DNA from: Rhodocaloribacter litoris
Lineage (GTDB): Bacteria; Bacteroidota; Rhodothermia; Rhodothermales; ISCAR-4553
NCBI RefSeq assembly: GCF_011682235.2
Contig: NZ_CP076718.1
Coordinates: 679,758-743,757 of the forward strand
Reading direction: 5' to 3'
Length of the DNA: 64,000 nt
Below, one piece after another: positions 53,755 to 63,629 of this stretch (its first letter is position 1; each line of letters starts with the position of its first letter). Below the pieces are notes generated by a model. It was given only the letters and a program-made list of their open reading frames with translations, searched no databases and was not told where the DNA came from. The position numbers and the translations under genes were made by a program.

Positions 53755-54242
53755 TGCCTCGACTGCGTCCCCCCTGCCGCTGTATCCTCCTCGTCCTGTG
53801 CCTCCTGCCCGGCCTCGCGGCCTGTCGCGACGAACCGCCGCCCCCGCGCGAGATCCCCTTCCGCGTCGACGGCTCCCTCGATTTCCTGCGGCCGGACAGC
53901 ACCCTCATCACCCGCATCGCCATCGAAATCGCCGCGACCGACTCGGCCCGGGCCCGCGGCCTGATGGAACGCCGCTCCCTCCCGCAACGCGGCGGCATGC
54001 TCTTCGTCTACGACCACGACAGCACCCGCACCTTCTGGATGCGCAACACCCCCCTCCCGCTCGACATCCTCTTCATCGGCGCCGACGGCCGCATCGTCAA
54101 CATCGCCAGGCGTACCCGGCCGTACTCCGACGACCTGATCCGCTCCCGGGGCCCCGCCCGCCACGTGCTCGAAGTGCGGGCCGGCTTCACCGACCTCCTC
54201 GGCATCGACACCACCACGTTCGTCCGCTGGCGCCGGCGATGA
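53754..54242 (+). CDS. DUF192 lipoprotein, first of two tandem paralogs
   Basis: 162 residues. The ATG shares its A with the hemW stop, so translation is coupled. Lipobox LAAC (Cys about 22) precedes a DUF192 domain (about 45-160) with ARARGLMERRSLPQRGGMLFVY, FWMRNTPLPLDILFIG and VLEVRAGF. DUF192 proteins are small, probably periplasmic or surface-exposed beta-barrels of unknown function. Confidence 0.88.
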   Translation: MPRLRPPCRCILLVLCLLPGLAACRDEPPPPREIPFRVDGSLDFLRPDSTLITRIAIEIAATDSARARGLMERRSLPQRGGMLFVYDHDSTRTFWMRNTPLPLDILFIGADGRIVNIARRTRPYSDDLIRSRGPARHVLEVRAGFTDLLGIDTTTFVRWRRR

Positions 54243-54281
54243 CCCCCACCGCACGCTCCCGCCAACCGAAACCGATCCGCG

Positions 54282-54803
54282 ATGAACAAGCCGACACCCG
54301 AACCCCGAAACCCGGCCCGGTTGCTGCTCTGTTCCCTGGCCTTCCTGCTCTTCGGCCTGGCCGCCTGCGGCGACGGCTCCGGCTCGTCCCCCGCCCCGGC
54401 CACCCCCGACATCCCCTTCCGCAAGGACGGCACGCTCACCTTCCTCCGCGACGGGGAGCCCGTCGTCACCATCGACATCGAGATTGCCGACACCGACTCG
54501 GCACGCACGCGCGGGCTGATGCAACGCACCGGCCTGCCCGAACGCAGCGGCATGCTGTTCATCTTCCCGCAGGCCGAGCCGCAGAGCTTCTGGATGGCCA
54601 ACACCCCGCTCTCGCTCGACATCCTCTTCGTCGGGCCCGACTCGCAGATCGTGAGCATCAGCAAGTACACCACCCCCCTTTCCCCCGAGAACATCACCTC
54701 TGAGGGGCTGCCGGCCCGGTTCGTGATCGAGGTGGAAGCGGGTTTCGTGGACACCTACGGCATCGTCGAGACCGACCGGGTGCGCTGGGAAGACCTGCGT
54801 TGA
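54282..54803 (+). CDS. DUF192 lipoprotein, second of two tandem paralogs
   Basis: 173 residues. It has lipobox LAAC (Cys about 29) and the same DUF192 marks ([51 protein letters not shown]), clearly paralogous to the gene 39 bp upstream. It is convergent with the lysine transaminase gene. Function unknown. Confidence 0.88.
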   Translation: MNKPTPEPRNPARLLLCSLAFLLFGLAACGDGSGSSPAPATPDIPFRKDGTLTFLRDGEPVVTIDIEIADTDSARTRGLMQRTGLPERSGMLFIFPQAEPQSFWMANTPLSLDILFVGPDSQIVSISKYTTPLSPENITSEGLPARFVIEVEAGFVDTYGIVETDRVRWEDLR

Positions 54804-54825
54804 GGCACCCAGGCCGGCCCGCGGC

Positions 54826-56223
54826 TTACCCGTCCGTCAGCGCGTCGTGCAGCCCGGTATGGCCGGTATGGGGGCGGTAGGCCTTCTCGACGGCCCGGAT
54901 CGCCCGGCCCAGCAGCTCGACGCCCTGATCGATCTCTGCCTCCGTGATCGTCAGCGGGGGCCGGAACCGGATGGACTGCGTGCCGCAGCCGAGGATGATC
55001 ACCCCCTGCTCGTAGCAGTGCTGCAAGACGCGGTTGCGAAACTCGGGCGTGGGCAGGTCGAAGGCACACATGAGCCCGCGTCCCCGGACGTTGGTGACCA
55101 CCGGGCTCGCCCCGGCCAGCTCGTGCAGCCGGGCCAGCAGGTGCGCCCCGGCCGTCGCCGCGTGCCCGACCAGGTCGTCCTCCTCGATCACTTCCAGAAT
55201 CCGGTCGAAGCGCACCATGTCGACCAGGTTGCCGCCCCAGGTGGAGTTGATGCGGCTGCCGACGTGGAAGACGTTGTCCTCCACCTCATCGATGCGCGGG
55301 CCGGCCAGGATGCCACAGACCTGCGTCTTCTTGCCGAAGGAGATCAGGTCCGGCTCCACGCCGAGGCCCTGGTAGGCCCAGAAGCTGCCGGTGATCCCGA
55401 TGCCCGTCTGCACCTCGTCGAAGATGAGCAGGGCGTCGTTCTCGAGGGCCAGGTCCTTGAGGGCCTGCAGAAACACGGGGCGGAAGTGGTTGTCCCCGCC
55501 TTCTCCCTGGATCGGCTCGATGATGATGCAGGCGATCTCGTCCCGGCGCGTGTAGAAGTAGTGCTTGGCCTGGCGCAGGGCCAGTTGCTCCCGCTTCTCG
55601 ATCTCCTCCAGATGCGCTTCCACGGGGAAGGTCACCTTCGGGTTCAGGACGCGCGGCCAGTCGAAGCGGGGAAAGTACATCGTCTTGCGCGGGTCGGCGG
55701 TGTTCGTCAGCGAAAGCGTATAGCCGCTGCGCCCGTGGAAGGCCTGGTCGAAGTGCAGCACCTGATGGCCGACCTCCCGCCGGTAGCCCTTCTCGAAGTT
55801 TTTGCGCACCTTCCAGTCGAAGGCCGCCTTGAGGGCGTTCTCCACGGCCAGCGCCCCGCCTTCGATGAAGAAGGCGTACTTGAAGGGTGCCGGCATGGCG
55901 ACGCGGTAGAACGTCTTGAGGAACCGGGCCATGTGGACGGTGCGGACGTCCGAGTTGGTGATCTTGTTGAGGGCGGCTTCGGTGAGCCGTTCCATGAAGG
56001 CCGCGTCCGAGGCCAGCTTCGGGTGGTTCATGCCCAGGGCGCTGGAGGCGTAGAAGCCGAAGAAGTCGAGCAGCCGGCGTCCCGAGAGCTGGTCGTAGAG
56101 TTCGACGCCGCGGCTGCGCTTCATGTCGAGCACCAGCGGCATCATGCCCCGGGCGTTCAGATGGGCCATGAAGATGTCCTGCACTTCCTGCGGCGTGATA
56201 GCGTTGACCGAAACCGCTTCCAT
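54826..56223 (-). CDS. lat: L-lysine 6-transaminase
   Basis: 465 residues. A class III aminotransferase with the pyridoxal Lys in [11 protein letters not shown], the cofactor Asp in [12 protein letters not shown] and an [19 protein letters not shown] motif that marks lysine epsilon-aminotransferases. It converts L-lysine and 2-oxoglutarate to the semialdehyde (cyclising to piperideine-6-carboxylate) and glutamate. No downstream dehydrogenase gene is visible. It is divergent from lipA over 258 bp. Confidence 0.9.
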   Translation of the reverse strand: MEAVSVNAITPQEVQDIFMAHLNARGMMPLVLDMKRSRGVELYDQLSGRRLLDFFGFYASSALGMNHPKLASDAAFMERLTEAALNKITNSDVRTVHMARFLKTFYRVAMPAPFKYAFFIEGGALAVENALKAAFDWKVRKNFEKGYRREVGHQVLHFDQAFHGRSGYTLSLTNTADPRKTMYFPRFDWPRVLNPKVTFPVEAHLEEIEKREQLALRQAKHYFYTRRDEIACIIIEPIQGEGGDNHFRPVFLQALKDLALENDALLIFDEVQTGIGITGSFWAYQGLGVEPDLISFGKKTQVCGILAGPRIDEVEDNVFHVGSRINSTWGGNLVDMVRFDRILEVIEEDDLVGHAATAGAHLLARLHELAGASPVVTNVRGRGLMCAFDLPTPEFRNRVLQHCYEQGVIILGCGTQSIRFRPPLTITEAEIDQGVELLGRAIRAVEKAYRPHTGHTGLHDALTDG

Positions 56224-56481
56224 GAGTCGATTTTCCAGAACGTTTCAGGGTTGTCGAGACGAAAACGGCGCCGGGCACAGCGTCCGGGCACCGGGCACAC
56301 AGGATACCAAACCGGGCGGGACGAAGATACGAATTTCGTCCGAAACTTCACGGCGGGGCGTTCCGGCACGCGGGATCATTCCCGGCGGTCGGGGGTTGCC
56401 TTCAGGGCCTGTGCCGGCGCCGGTCCCGCCCGGCCCGCACGGCCGCCTTCCCGTCCTTTCAAAGCCGAAATCCCTGCCGTC

Positions 56482-57465
56482 ATGGCCGAAAACCGCCCTC
56501 CGCAGCGCCCGTTCAAGCCGGGAGAGATCCCGCTCAGGAAAGTTCGGAAAGAGCCGTTTGCCCCCTCGGGCGACGGGGATGCCGGCCTGCTGGAGTTGCC
56601 CGTGATCGAGCCGCCGGCGGTGCAGAACGCGCGGGGCAAACGCCCGGACTGGCTCCGCGTGAAGCTTCCCTACGGCGAGACGTACCGGAAGCTGGTCGAC
56701 ATCATCGAGACGCACAACCTGCACACGGTCTGCCAGAGCGCCCGCTGCCCGAACATGGGCGAGTGCTGGACGGCCGGCACGGCGACGTTCATGATCCTGG
56801 GCAACGTGTGCACGCGCTCGTGCGGCTTCTGCGCCGTTATGACGGGCCGTCCCGACCCCGGGCTCGACTGGGACGAGCCGCGCCGCGTGGCCGAGGCCGT
56901 CCGCCTCATGGGCATCCAACACGCGGTCATCACGTCGGTCAACCGCGACGAGCGCGAGGACGGCGGCGCCCCCATCTTCGCCGAGACGATCCGCCTGCTC
57001 CACGAACTCGGCGTCACCGTGGAGGTGCTCACGCCCGACTTCCGGGGCAACCGGGAAGCCTGCCGGATGGTCTTCGACGCCCGGCCGGACGTCTTCAACC
57101 ACAACGTCGAGACGGTGCCGCGCCTCTACCGCCGCGTACGCCCCCAGGCCAACTACCAGCGCTCGCTCGACGTGCTGCGCTGGGCCAAGGAGGCCGGCCT
57201 CAAAACCAAGAGCGGCATCATGGTCGGCCTCGGTGAAACCGACGACGAGGTGCTCGCCCTGATGGACGACTTCGTCGAGATCGGCCTCGACGTGATGACC
57301 ATCGGCCAGTACCTCCAGCCCACGAAGATGCACCTGCCCGTCGAGGCCTTCATTCACCCGGACAAGTTCCGCTGGTACAAGGAGGTGGGCGAGGCGAAGG
57401 GCATCGGCCACGTCGAGAGCGGCCCGCTCGTGCGCAGCTCCTACCACGCCGAGCGGCACGTGTAG
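56482..57465 (+). CDS. lipA: Lipoyl synthase
   Basis: 327 residues from ATG 56482. The N-terminal LipA-specific cluster cysteines lie in [12 protein letters not shown], the radical-SAM triad in [10 protein letters not shown], and the C-terminal substrate-cluster Ser in the RSSYHA end. It inserts two sulfurs into protein-bound octanoyl chains. The N-terminal 45 residues are charged and unconserved. No lipB is adjacent. Confidence 0.96.
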   Translation: MAENRPPQRPFKPGEIPLRKVRKEPFAPSGDGDAGLLELPVIEPPAVQNARGKRPDWLRVKLPYGETYRKLVDIIETHNLHTVCQSARCPNMGECWTAGTATFMILGNVCTRSCGFCAVMTGRPDPGLDWDEPRRVAEAVRLMGIQHAVITSVNRDEREDGGAPIFAETIRLLHELGVTVEVLTPDFRGNREACRMVFDARPDVFNHNVETVPRLYRRVRPQANYQRSLDVLRWAKEAGLKTKSGIMVGLGETDDEVLALMDDFVEIGLDVMTIGQYLQPTKMHLPVEAFIHPDKFRWYKEVGEAKGIGHVESGPLVRSSYHAERHV

Positions 57466-57604
57466 CGCCGTCGGCCCGGTACCCCCGCCCCGGAACACTT
57501 GCCCCCGTGTGCGAAGGAGAACCTGCTTCGCCTCGAAGGGCCCGAAAGGGCACGCGGCTTCGCGCTGGTGGGCACGGTGACGCCGCAGGCGTGGACCGGT
57601 ATCC

Positions 57605-57660
57605 CTGTTGACACGCCCCCTGAAAGCAGGGGGATTCCTGCTTCATCGACCGTAGCCCCA
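57605..57660 (-). mobile_element. Remnant of an IS200/IS605-type right end
   Basis: Read on the minus strand, a GATGAAGCAGGAATC box leads into a perfect CCCCCTG/CAGGGGG hairpin and then GTGTCAAC, the arrangement typical of tnpB-linked IS200/IS605 right ends. The frame beyond reads HACGVTVP, like TnpB C-termini. No intact tnpA or tnpB remains. Confidence 0.45.
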
Positions 57661-57860
57661 CTGACCAGAGTCAGCGGCGGTTGGCGATATATAGCGCTGG
57701 TCCATGCTATTGAAGGCGTCGTTGTGCAGCGCGATGTAGCCGCACCCTTCACGGGTGCGCCCCCTGGCCCACCTGGAGACCCGTACTTCAGGCGCACCTC
57801 CTGGCGTCGGTATGCCCGGGTCAAAGCCTGCGGCTACCGGACTACCCCGGGAGCCCCTCA
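57650..57860 (-). repeat. Dispersed intergenic repeat, copy 3
   Basis: The segment 57700-57760, reversed, aligns with 23002-23062 (about 75% by eye), including a shared GTGAAGGGTGCGGCTACA. The rest diverges. It lies next to the IS remnant. Confidence 0.55.
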
Positions 57861-58164
57861 ACGATTATGACCCCTGCCCGGTGGGCGGGGAGTCCCGGTG
57901 AGGAACGCATGCACCTCTTCCGCCGGCCCGACCCCGATGGCTACCGGCACCACCCGACGCACCGGCGTGACGATAGGCCCGGAGATCGACGTCCTTGCCT
58001 GCCGTACTGGCCCGATGCCGGCGCGGGCTGCTGATTCCCCCGTCTCCGCTGCCGGGTATCGACGAGGCCGGCGCGGGCAGCGAAAGGTCACCGGCGAGGC
58101 TCGAAAGGTGCCGCGTCCCGGCCCGGCGTCCCGGCTCGCCTGCAAAAACTCGGTGAAAATCCCC

Positions 58165-58195
58165 TTGAGTTCTAGAATTTCTTGCGTTACTTTCC
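58165..58195 (+). promoter_or_regulatory. Possible promoter for the CydA-like/cytochrome c operon
   Basis: TTG at 58165-58167, a 20-bp spacer and TACTTTCC at 58188-58195. The spacing equals that of the better promoter at 8751, but the -7 element matches only six of eight consensus positions. It would leave a leader of nearly 240 bases. Confidence 0.3.
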
Positions 58196-58440
58196 TAGCC
58201 GTGTGAAAAAAGCAGGTACGCGAAGTCCTCCCGGGCGTGCCCTCTCCCCTCGGCCGCAACCCTTCCGTCCAGGCTTTATGTCGGACATTCGCTTCCCGCA
58301 AGCCCGGCCTCTCTGTGTCCGATGTGGTGTTGATCTGTGCCGTTCTGCCATGAGCCTGAAACGCGGCCCCTGAACCGGTTGGTCCTTTTCCCGGCTATCG
58401 ACGGGACCCCTCTTGTTGCATCAACCCACGGGACACGGAC

Positions 58441-60282
58441 ATGAAGCACCGCAAAGCGCTTTCGAAACCCTTTCTCGCCGTATCCTTTCTGCTGCTGTGC
58501 GTGTTCGTGTTCGTGTGGGACGGAGCCCAGGCCGCCGGCTCGTCCATGCCCCTGCTGCAGGACGCCGGCGGTTACCGCCCCTTCCCCATCGAGGGCATCA
58601 GCAGCCGGGTGGCCATGTGGGTGGTGGCCGAGCTGCACCTGATGTTCGCCGCCTTCGTGCTGGCCGTGCCGCTGTTCGCCCTGATCATCGAATTCATCGG
58701 CTACAAGACGGGCGACCGGCGCTACGACGAGCTGGCCTACGAGTTCACGAAGCTCCTGTCGGTTTCTTTCTCCTTCACCGCCACCCTGGGAGCGCTGCTC
58801 ACCTTCGGGCTGATCGTCCTCTACCCGAAGCTGACCGAATACCTGATGTCGATCTTCAGCTGGACGTTCTTCCCGTACGTCCTGCTGTTTTTCCTGGAGG
58901 CCATCTTCCTCTACAGCTACTACTACGGCTGGGGAAAGATGAACCCGAAGGTGCACCTGCTCCTGGGGGTGCTGCTCAACCTGACGGGCACGGCCATCAT
59001 GTTCATCGCCGACGCGTGGCTGACGTTCATGAACACGCCGGCCGGCATCGACGAGGCGGGCAACCTGGTCAGCCTCTGGGGCGCCATCAACAACTACACC
59101 TGGATGCCGATCAACATCCACCGGCTGATCGCGAACGTGGCCTTCGGCGGGTCGATCGCGGCGGCCTATGGCGCCTACAAGTTCCTCGGTGCCCGGACCG
59201 AGGCTGAGAAAGCCCACTACGACTGGATGGGGTACGTGGGCAACTTCATCGCCATCAGCGCGCTGTTGCCGCTGCCGTTTGCCGGGTACTGGCTCGGCCG
59301 CGAGATCTACGCCTTCTCGCAGACGCTGGGCATCACGCTCATGGGCGGCACCTTCTCCTGGTTGTTCATCATCCAGGCGGTGCTCATCGGCAACCTGTTC
59401 CTGGCCGCCAACTACTACCTGTGGCTGGGGATGGAACGCATCCCGGGCTCGGAGCGCTACCGGAAGTTCATCAAGTACCTGCTGGCCTCCATCACCGCCT
59501 GCTTCATCGTATGGGCCACCCCGCACTCGCTCGTGGCCACCGTCGAGGAGGCGCGGCAGATGGGGGGAGCCCACCACCCGGTCCTCGGTGTGCTCGGGGT
59601 GATGTCCGCCAAGAACACCGCCGTCAACATCCTGATCCTGACCACCTTCATCAGCTTCCTGCTCTACCGGCGCAGCAACAAGGAGGCCACCGTCTCCTGG
59701 GCGAAGGCCGGCAAGACGGCCCAGTTCGCCATCTTCGCCGTCGTCGTGGGTATCGTCGTCTTCCTGGGGGTCTACGGCTACTTCGTCGAGGCGACGGTGC
59801 GCATCGGGCTGTCCGTGCCACAGGTGCTCTCGGTGCTCTTCGCCATGGTCTCGGTCACGATCATCGACATCTTCCTGTTCAGGGATGCGAAGATCACCGG
59901 GCCGATCCAGTGGGGCAAGATGCCCAACCGGGCCCAGTACGCCCTTTTCTTCATCGCCATCACCTTCGCCTGGACGATGGGGTTGATGGGATACGTCCGC
60001 GCCGGCATGCGGCAACACTGGCACGTCTACGGCGTCCTGGAAGATACCTCGCCCGACGCCTTCACCCCGACGCTCGGCTTCGCCTCCAACGTCATCTCGG
60101 TGACGGTGCTGATTTTCTTCACCTTCATCGCCATCGTCTTCTGGATCACCGGGCTTTCGGGGCGCAAGGCATGGGTCGCCCGGCCGGACGTGCCTCCGGA
60201 AGACGAAACCGCCCAGGCGCTGCCCGGTGATGGGGACGCCCAACCTGCGAAACAACCGGCCTGGGAGGGGGCTGCGTCGTGA
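58441..60282 (+). CDS. Divergent CydA-like (cytochrome bd superfamily) membrane subunit
   Basis: 613 residues with a signal-like first helix and about thirteen more helices. The first half aligns with CydA: H66 in AELHLMF corresponds to the high-spin haem ligand, E153 in LFFLEAIF to E107, and H227 in PINIHRLIANVAFGG to H186. The E99 position is not acidic, no GRQPW quinol-loop motif is present, and a Met393 equivalent is not obvious. The second half adds helices beyond usual CydA length. No CydB gene is adjacent; three c-type cytochrome genes follow. I infer a non-canonical bd-family reductase that takes electrons from cytochrome c or is part of a larger complex. The 3' end overlaps the next start. 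Confidence 0.85.
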   Translation: MKHRKALSKPFLAVSFLLLCVFVFVWDGAQAAGSSMPLLQDAGGYRPFPIEGISSRVAMWVVAELHLMFAAFVLAVPLFALIIEFIGYKTGDRRYDELAYEFTKLLSVSFSFTATLGALLTFGLIVLYPKLTEYLMSIFSWTFFPYVLLFFLEAIFLYSYYYGWGKMNPKVHLLLGVLLNLTGTAIMFIADAWLTFMNTPAGIDEAGNLVSLWGAINNYTWMPINIHRLIANVAFGGSIAAAYGAYKFLGARTEAEKAHYDWMGYVGNFIAISALLPLPFAGYWLGREIYAFSQTLGITLMGGTFSWLFIIQAVLIGNLFLAANYYLWLGMERIPGSERYRKFIKYLLASITACFIVWATPHSLVATVEEARQMGGAHHPVLGVLGVMSAKNTAVNILILTTFISFLLYRRSNKEATVSWAKAGKTAQFAIFAVVVGIVVFLGVYGYFVEATVRIGLSVPQVLSVLFAMVSVTIIDIFLFRDAKITGPIQWGKMPNRAQYALFFIAITFAWTMGLMGYVRAGMRQHWHVYGVLEDTSPDAFTPTLGFASNVISVTVLIFFTFIAIVFWITGLSGRKAWVARPDVPPEDETAQALPGDGDAQPAKQPAWEGAAS

Positions 60283-61091
60283 AAACCGCGTTGAAGATTT
60301 TCGCTTTCACCATCCTCGTCTCGGCCTTCTACAGCTACGTCGGCCAGTGGGTGCCCCAGAAGGAGACGTACCCGCCGGAGACCGTTGAGCTCAGTGCCGA
60401 CATGACGACCGAAGAGCTGGTGGCCGCCGGCCAGGAGATCGTAGCCGGCAAAGGTACCTGCCTGGGCTGCCACACGATCGGGCAGGAAGGCGGCGCGCTG
60501 CGCTTCCCGGACCTGGGCAACATCGGCGCCGTCGCCGGCACCCGGCGCGAAGGCTATTCGGACGTCGAGTACCTGGCCGAGTCGCTCTATGAGCCGAACG
60601 TCTTCATCGTCGAGGGTTTCAACCCGGGCATGCCTGCCGTGCACCGCCCGCCCATCGGCCTGACGGACCAGGAGATCCTGGCGGTCATCGCCTACCTGCA
60701 GTCGCTCGGCGGCACGCCCACGGTGACGCTGGCGACGGAGCTGCGCTGGCAGGGCCAGGCCCCGGCCACCCCGGCCGCCCCGGCAACACCGTCCCCGGGC
60801 GGCGCGGAGGCGATGGACGGCCCGGCCCTGGTGCAGGCCTACCTGTGTAACACCTGCCACAGCTTCGACGCCCCCACCCCCGGCGCGGGCCCGAGCCTCT
60901 ACGACGTGGGCCGCCGCCTCTCGAAGGCCGAGATCTACGAAGCCATCATGGAGCCGGATGCCGTCGTGGCCGAAGGGTACGCCCCCGGCGTCATGGGCGC
61001 CACCCTCAACGCCACGGGCTTCTACGACAGGATCACCAGCGCCCAGCTGAAAACCCTGGTCGACTACCTGGCCTCGCTGCAAGGCGGGTGA
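60279..61091 (+). CDS. Membrane-anchored dihaem cytochrome c
   Basis: 270 residues starting with GTG, overlapping the CydA-like stop by four bases. One N-terminal helix (about 5-22) anchors two class I cytochrome c domains: CLGCH at about 61 with a distal Met in GFNPGMPA, and CNTCH at about 190 with Met in GVMGATL. A Pro/Ala linker (about 160-175) separates them. It probably relays electrons to or from the CydA-like subunit. Confidence 0.92.
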   Translation: MKTALKIFAFTILVSAFYSYVGQWVPQKETYPPETVELSADMTTEELVAAGQEIVAGKGTCLGCHTIGQEGGALRFPDLGNIGAVAGTRREGYSDVEYLAESLYEPNVFIVEGFNPGMPAVHRPPIGLTDQEILAVIAYLQSLGGTPTVTLATELRWQGQAPATPAAPATPSPGGAEAMDGPALVQAYLCNTCHSFDAPTPGAGPSLYDVGRRLSKAEIYEAIMEPDAVVAEGYAPGVMGATLNATGFYDRITSAQLKTLVDYLASLQGG

Positions 61092-61172
61092 CCCCGGCGC
61101 GCGCGGGAGCGTGCCCCCTGCCGCCGGCTCCGCGCCCAAGCGTTCAACCTCCGACCTCACCCCCACGCCGCC

Positions 61173-61991
61173 ATGAACCTCCTCGTCTTCGCCGCCGTCC
61201 TCGCCGCGATGCTGGCCGTGCGGTTCTTCTTGAAGAACCTGCACATCCTGGTGTGGCTCGCGCTGTGGTGGGTGGCGCTGTTCGTCGTCTTCAAGTACGG
61301 GATCGAACCGCCGCTGCCGGCCTCCATCGTCAACATGTTCATGGCCATCGTCACGCTGGCGTTGCTGGCCTATCTCTCGGCCACCACCTCCTACTTGCGG
61401 CAGGCCACCGAGGCGGTCGTACGGTTCATGGTGGACCGGCGGTTCACGGTGCCGCTCGTCGTGGTCCTCCTCACCGTGCCGGCGCTGGTCGCCTGGCAGG
61501 TCTACGCCGAGCGTACGGCCCGCCCCACCCCTCCCGTCTCGGGCCGGACGATCCACCCGCCCCCGCCCAACACCATCTCGTTCAAGGGCAAAACCATCGA
61601 CCTGGTCAACGGCGAGAACCCCTACCGGGCACTCGAGACCTCGGACCCCGAAGCCTTTGCCGCCCACGTGGAGAACGGGCGCCGCATCTACTACGAGAAC
61701 TGCGTCTTCTGCCACGGCGACAACATGGAGGGCGACGGCCTCTTCGCCCACGGCTACGACCCCCTGCCGGCCAACTTCAACGACCCGACCACCATTGCCA
61801 TGCTCCAGGAGACCTACCTCTTCTGGCGCATCGCCAAGGGCGGACCGGGCCTCCCCTCGGAATCCACCCCCTGGGCCTCGGCCATGCCGGCCTGGGAAAA
61901 CTTCCTCACCGAGGAGGAGATCTGGGACGTGATCCTGTTCCTGTACGACTACACCGGCTTCCGCCCCCGCGCCCGGGAGGAGATTCACTGA
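61173..61991 (+). CDS. Membrane protein with C-terminal monohaem cytochrome c domain
   Basis: 272 residues. Three or four hydrophobic helices (about 1-20, 23-42, 47-68, 90-110) precede a periplasmic cytochrome c domain with CVFCH at about 177 and a Met ligand candidate in SAMPAWENFL. The domain starts after a Pro-rich linker. It is part of the bd-like cluster, starting 81 bp after the dihaem gene. The membrane part has no recognised family. Confidence 0.88.
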   Translation: MNLLVFAAVLAAMLAVRFFLKNLHILVWLALWWVALFVVFKYGIEPPLPASIVNMFMAIVTLALLAYLSATTSYLRQATEAVVRFMVDRRFTVPLVVVLLTVPALVAWQVYAERTARPTPPVSGRTIHPPPPNTISFKGKTIDLVNGENPYRALETSDPEAFAAHVENGRRIYYENCVFCHGDNMEGDGLFAHGYDPLPANFNDPTTIAMLQETYLFWRIAKGGPGLPSESTPWASAMPAWENFLTEEEIWDVILFLYDYTGFRPRAREEIH

Positions 61992-62051
61992 GACGAGAGG
62001 AGGGGGAACCACGGGGTGCGAAAAAAACGACACGCATCGAACGGAGGGACC

Positions 62052-63629
62052 ATGCGACACGACGCCAGCCCACAGCGTTGCTGCGGCCGCCCACCGGCGT
62101 GTAGACGCCGGGCCGCGTTGCTCCTGGCGGCCCTGGTGGTGCTGCCCACCGGCCTGCTCGCGCAGGAACCCGACCTGGGCACGGAAGCCCAGCGGGCAGC
62201 CGGGCGCCAGGTCTACCTGGAGAAATGCGCGCAGTGCCACGGAGAAAACGGAGACGGGCAGAGCTACGCCACCCCCTTCCTGCGTCCCGCCCCGCGCGAC
62301 TTCACCGCCGGCATCTTCAAGTTCCGCACCACCCCCAGCGGCGAACTCCCCACGACGGACGACCTCCGGCGCAGCATCCGCGAAGGCATGCCCTACACCA
62401 GCATGCCGGCCTGGCGCGGCGTCCTCTCCAGCACCGAGATCACCAACCTGGCCTACTTCATCAAAACCTTCAACGACGACTTCACCGGCCCCTACGGCGT
62501 CCCCACCGTCGTCGAGATCCCCCGCGACCCCGGCTTCGACGAAGACAACCTCGAACGTGGACGGCAGGTCTACGAGGAAAACCAGTGCGCCGACTGCCAC
62601 GGCAACCAGGGACGCGGCAACGGCCCCTCGGCACCCACCCTGGAAGACCAGTGGGGCTTTCACATCCGCCCCGCCGACCTGACCAAACGCTGGACCTTCC
62701 GCAACGGACAGACCCGCCGGGACATCTACCGCACCTTCACCACCGGCCTCGACGGCTCCCCCATGCCGTCGTACGACATGCCCGAAGAAGACCGCTGGGC
62801 CCTCGTCGACTACGTATGGTCGCTCTCCCGGAGCGAGCCGAACTACGCCACGGCAGCTTATTCCCACGCCGTCGAAGGCCCGCTCGACCTGAGCCGGGGC
62901 CCCGCCCTTTTCGAGGAAGCCGAGCCGGCCTACTTCCCCGTCGTCGGCCAGGTCATCGAGCCGGGACGCTCCTTCTACCCCGGCGTCAACGGCATCGAGC
63001 TGCGGGCCGTGCACAACGCCGACGAGATCGCCTTCCTGGTCACCTGGCATGACCTCCGGGCCGACACCCGGGGACGCAACGGCCCCGACCTCCCGGCGCC
63101 GATGAACGAACCCGCCCGGCCCGACACCGCCACCACCTTCTCGGACGCCGTCGCCCTCCAGTTCCCCGCCACGCTCCCCACCGGCGTCGAGCGCCCCTAT
63201 TTCCTCTTCGGCGACCGGAAGAACGCCGTCGACCTGTGGTTCGTCGACCTCGCCGAGGGAACGGGACGCCGGTATATCGGGCGCGGCTACCGGGACCTCC
63301 AGCCCGCCTCCGACGGCCCCCCGATCGAGGTCCGCACCGCCTACGACGACGGGGCCTGGCAGGTCCTCTTCAAACGCGCCCGCCTCGCCGGGGAGGGCCT
63401 CTCCTTCCCCGAAGACACGTTCGTCCCCATCGCCTTCTCCGTATGGGACGGGTTCAACCAGGAACGCGGCAACAAGCGCGGCATCACCTCCTGGTATGCC
63501 GTCTACATCGCCCCGCTGGAACAACCCGCCGCGCTCGGCCCCGCCCTCGGCTACGGCCTCGCCACCCTGCTGCTGGGACTGGCCCTCGTCGGCTACACCC
63601 GCCGGAAATACCGGACGGCGACGGCGTGA
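62052..63629 (+). CDS. Dihaem cytochrome c fused to ethylbenzene-dehydrogenase-like haem-binding domain
   Basis: 525 residues. ATG 62052 is preceded by GGAGGGACC, fixing the start. After a signal peptide (about 20-40), two cytochrome c domains carry CAQCH (about 61) and CADCH (about 180), with Met in YTSMPAWRG and SPMPSYDMP. Residues about 290-490 fit the EB_dh/DMSO-reductase-gamma-like beta-sandwich that binds haem b (ELRAVHNADEIAFLVTWHD). A C-terminal helix (about 497-515, then RRK) anchors it. It closes the respiratory cluster; the three-gene set holds five CXXCH motifs. Confidence 0.9.
   Translation: MRHDASPQRCCGRPPACRRRAALLLAALVVLPTGLLAQEPDLGTEAQRAAGRQVYLEKCAQCHGENGDGQSYATPFLRPAPRDFTAGIFKFRTTPSGELPTTDDLRRSIREGMPYTSMPAWRGVLSSTEITNLAYFIKTFNDDFTGPYGVPTVVEIPRDPGFDEDNLERGRQVYEENQCADCHGNQGRGNGPSAPTLEDQWGFHIRPADLTKRWTFRNGQTRRDIYRTFTTGLDGSPMPSYDMPEEDRWALVDYVWSLSRSEPNYATAAYSHAVEGPLDLSRGPALFEEAEPAYFPVVGQVIEPGRSFYPGVNGIELRAVHNADEIAFLVTWHDLRADTRGRNGPDLPAPMNEPARPDTATTFSDAVALQFPATLPTGVERPYFLFGDRKNAVDLWFVDLAEGTGRRYIGRGYRDLQPASDGPPIEVRTAYDDGAWQVLFKRARLAGEGLSFPEDTFVPIAFSVWDGFNQERGNKRGITSWYAVYIAPLEQPAALGPALGYGLATLLLGLALVGYTRRKYRTATA

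Larger units (their letters stand above)
57466..58440. other. Intergenic region with IS remnants and dispersed repeat before the respiratory cluster
   Basis: 975 bp with no convincing gene. It contains an IS200/IS605 right-end-like hairpin (57612-57660), a copy of the dispersed repeat (57650-57860) and, near 58165, a possible promoter for the CydA-like gene. The stretch 57861-58140 is GC-rich and featureless. Confidence 0.5.

Noticed and set aside
57858-58301. 147-residue minus-strand frame before the CydA-like gene
   Set aside because: It overlaps the probable promoter of the divergent operon and reads as random GC-rich sequence, apart from a short helical stretch.
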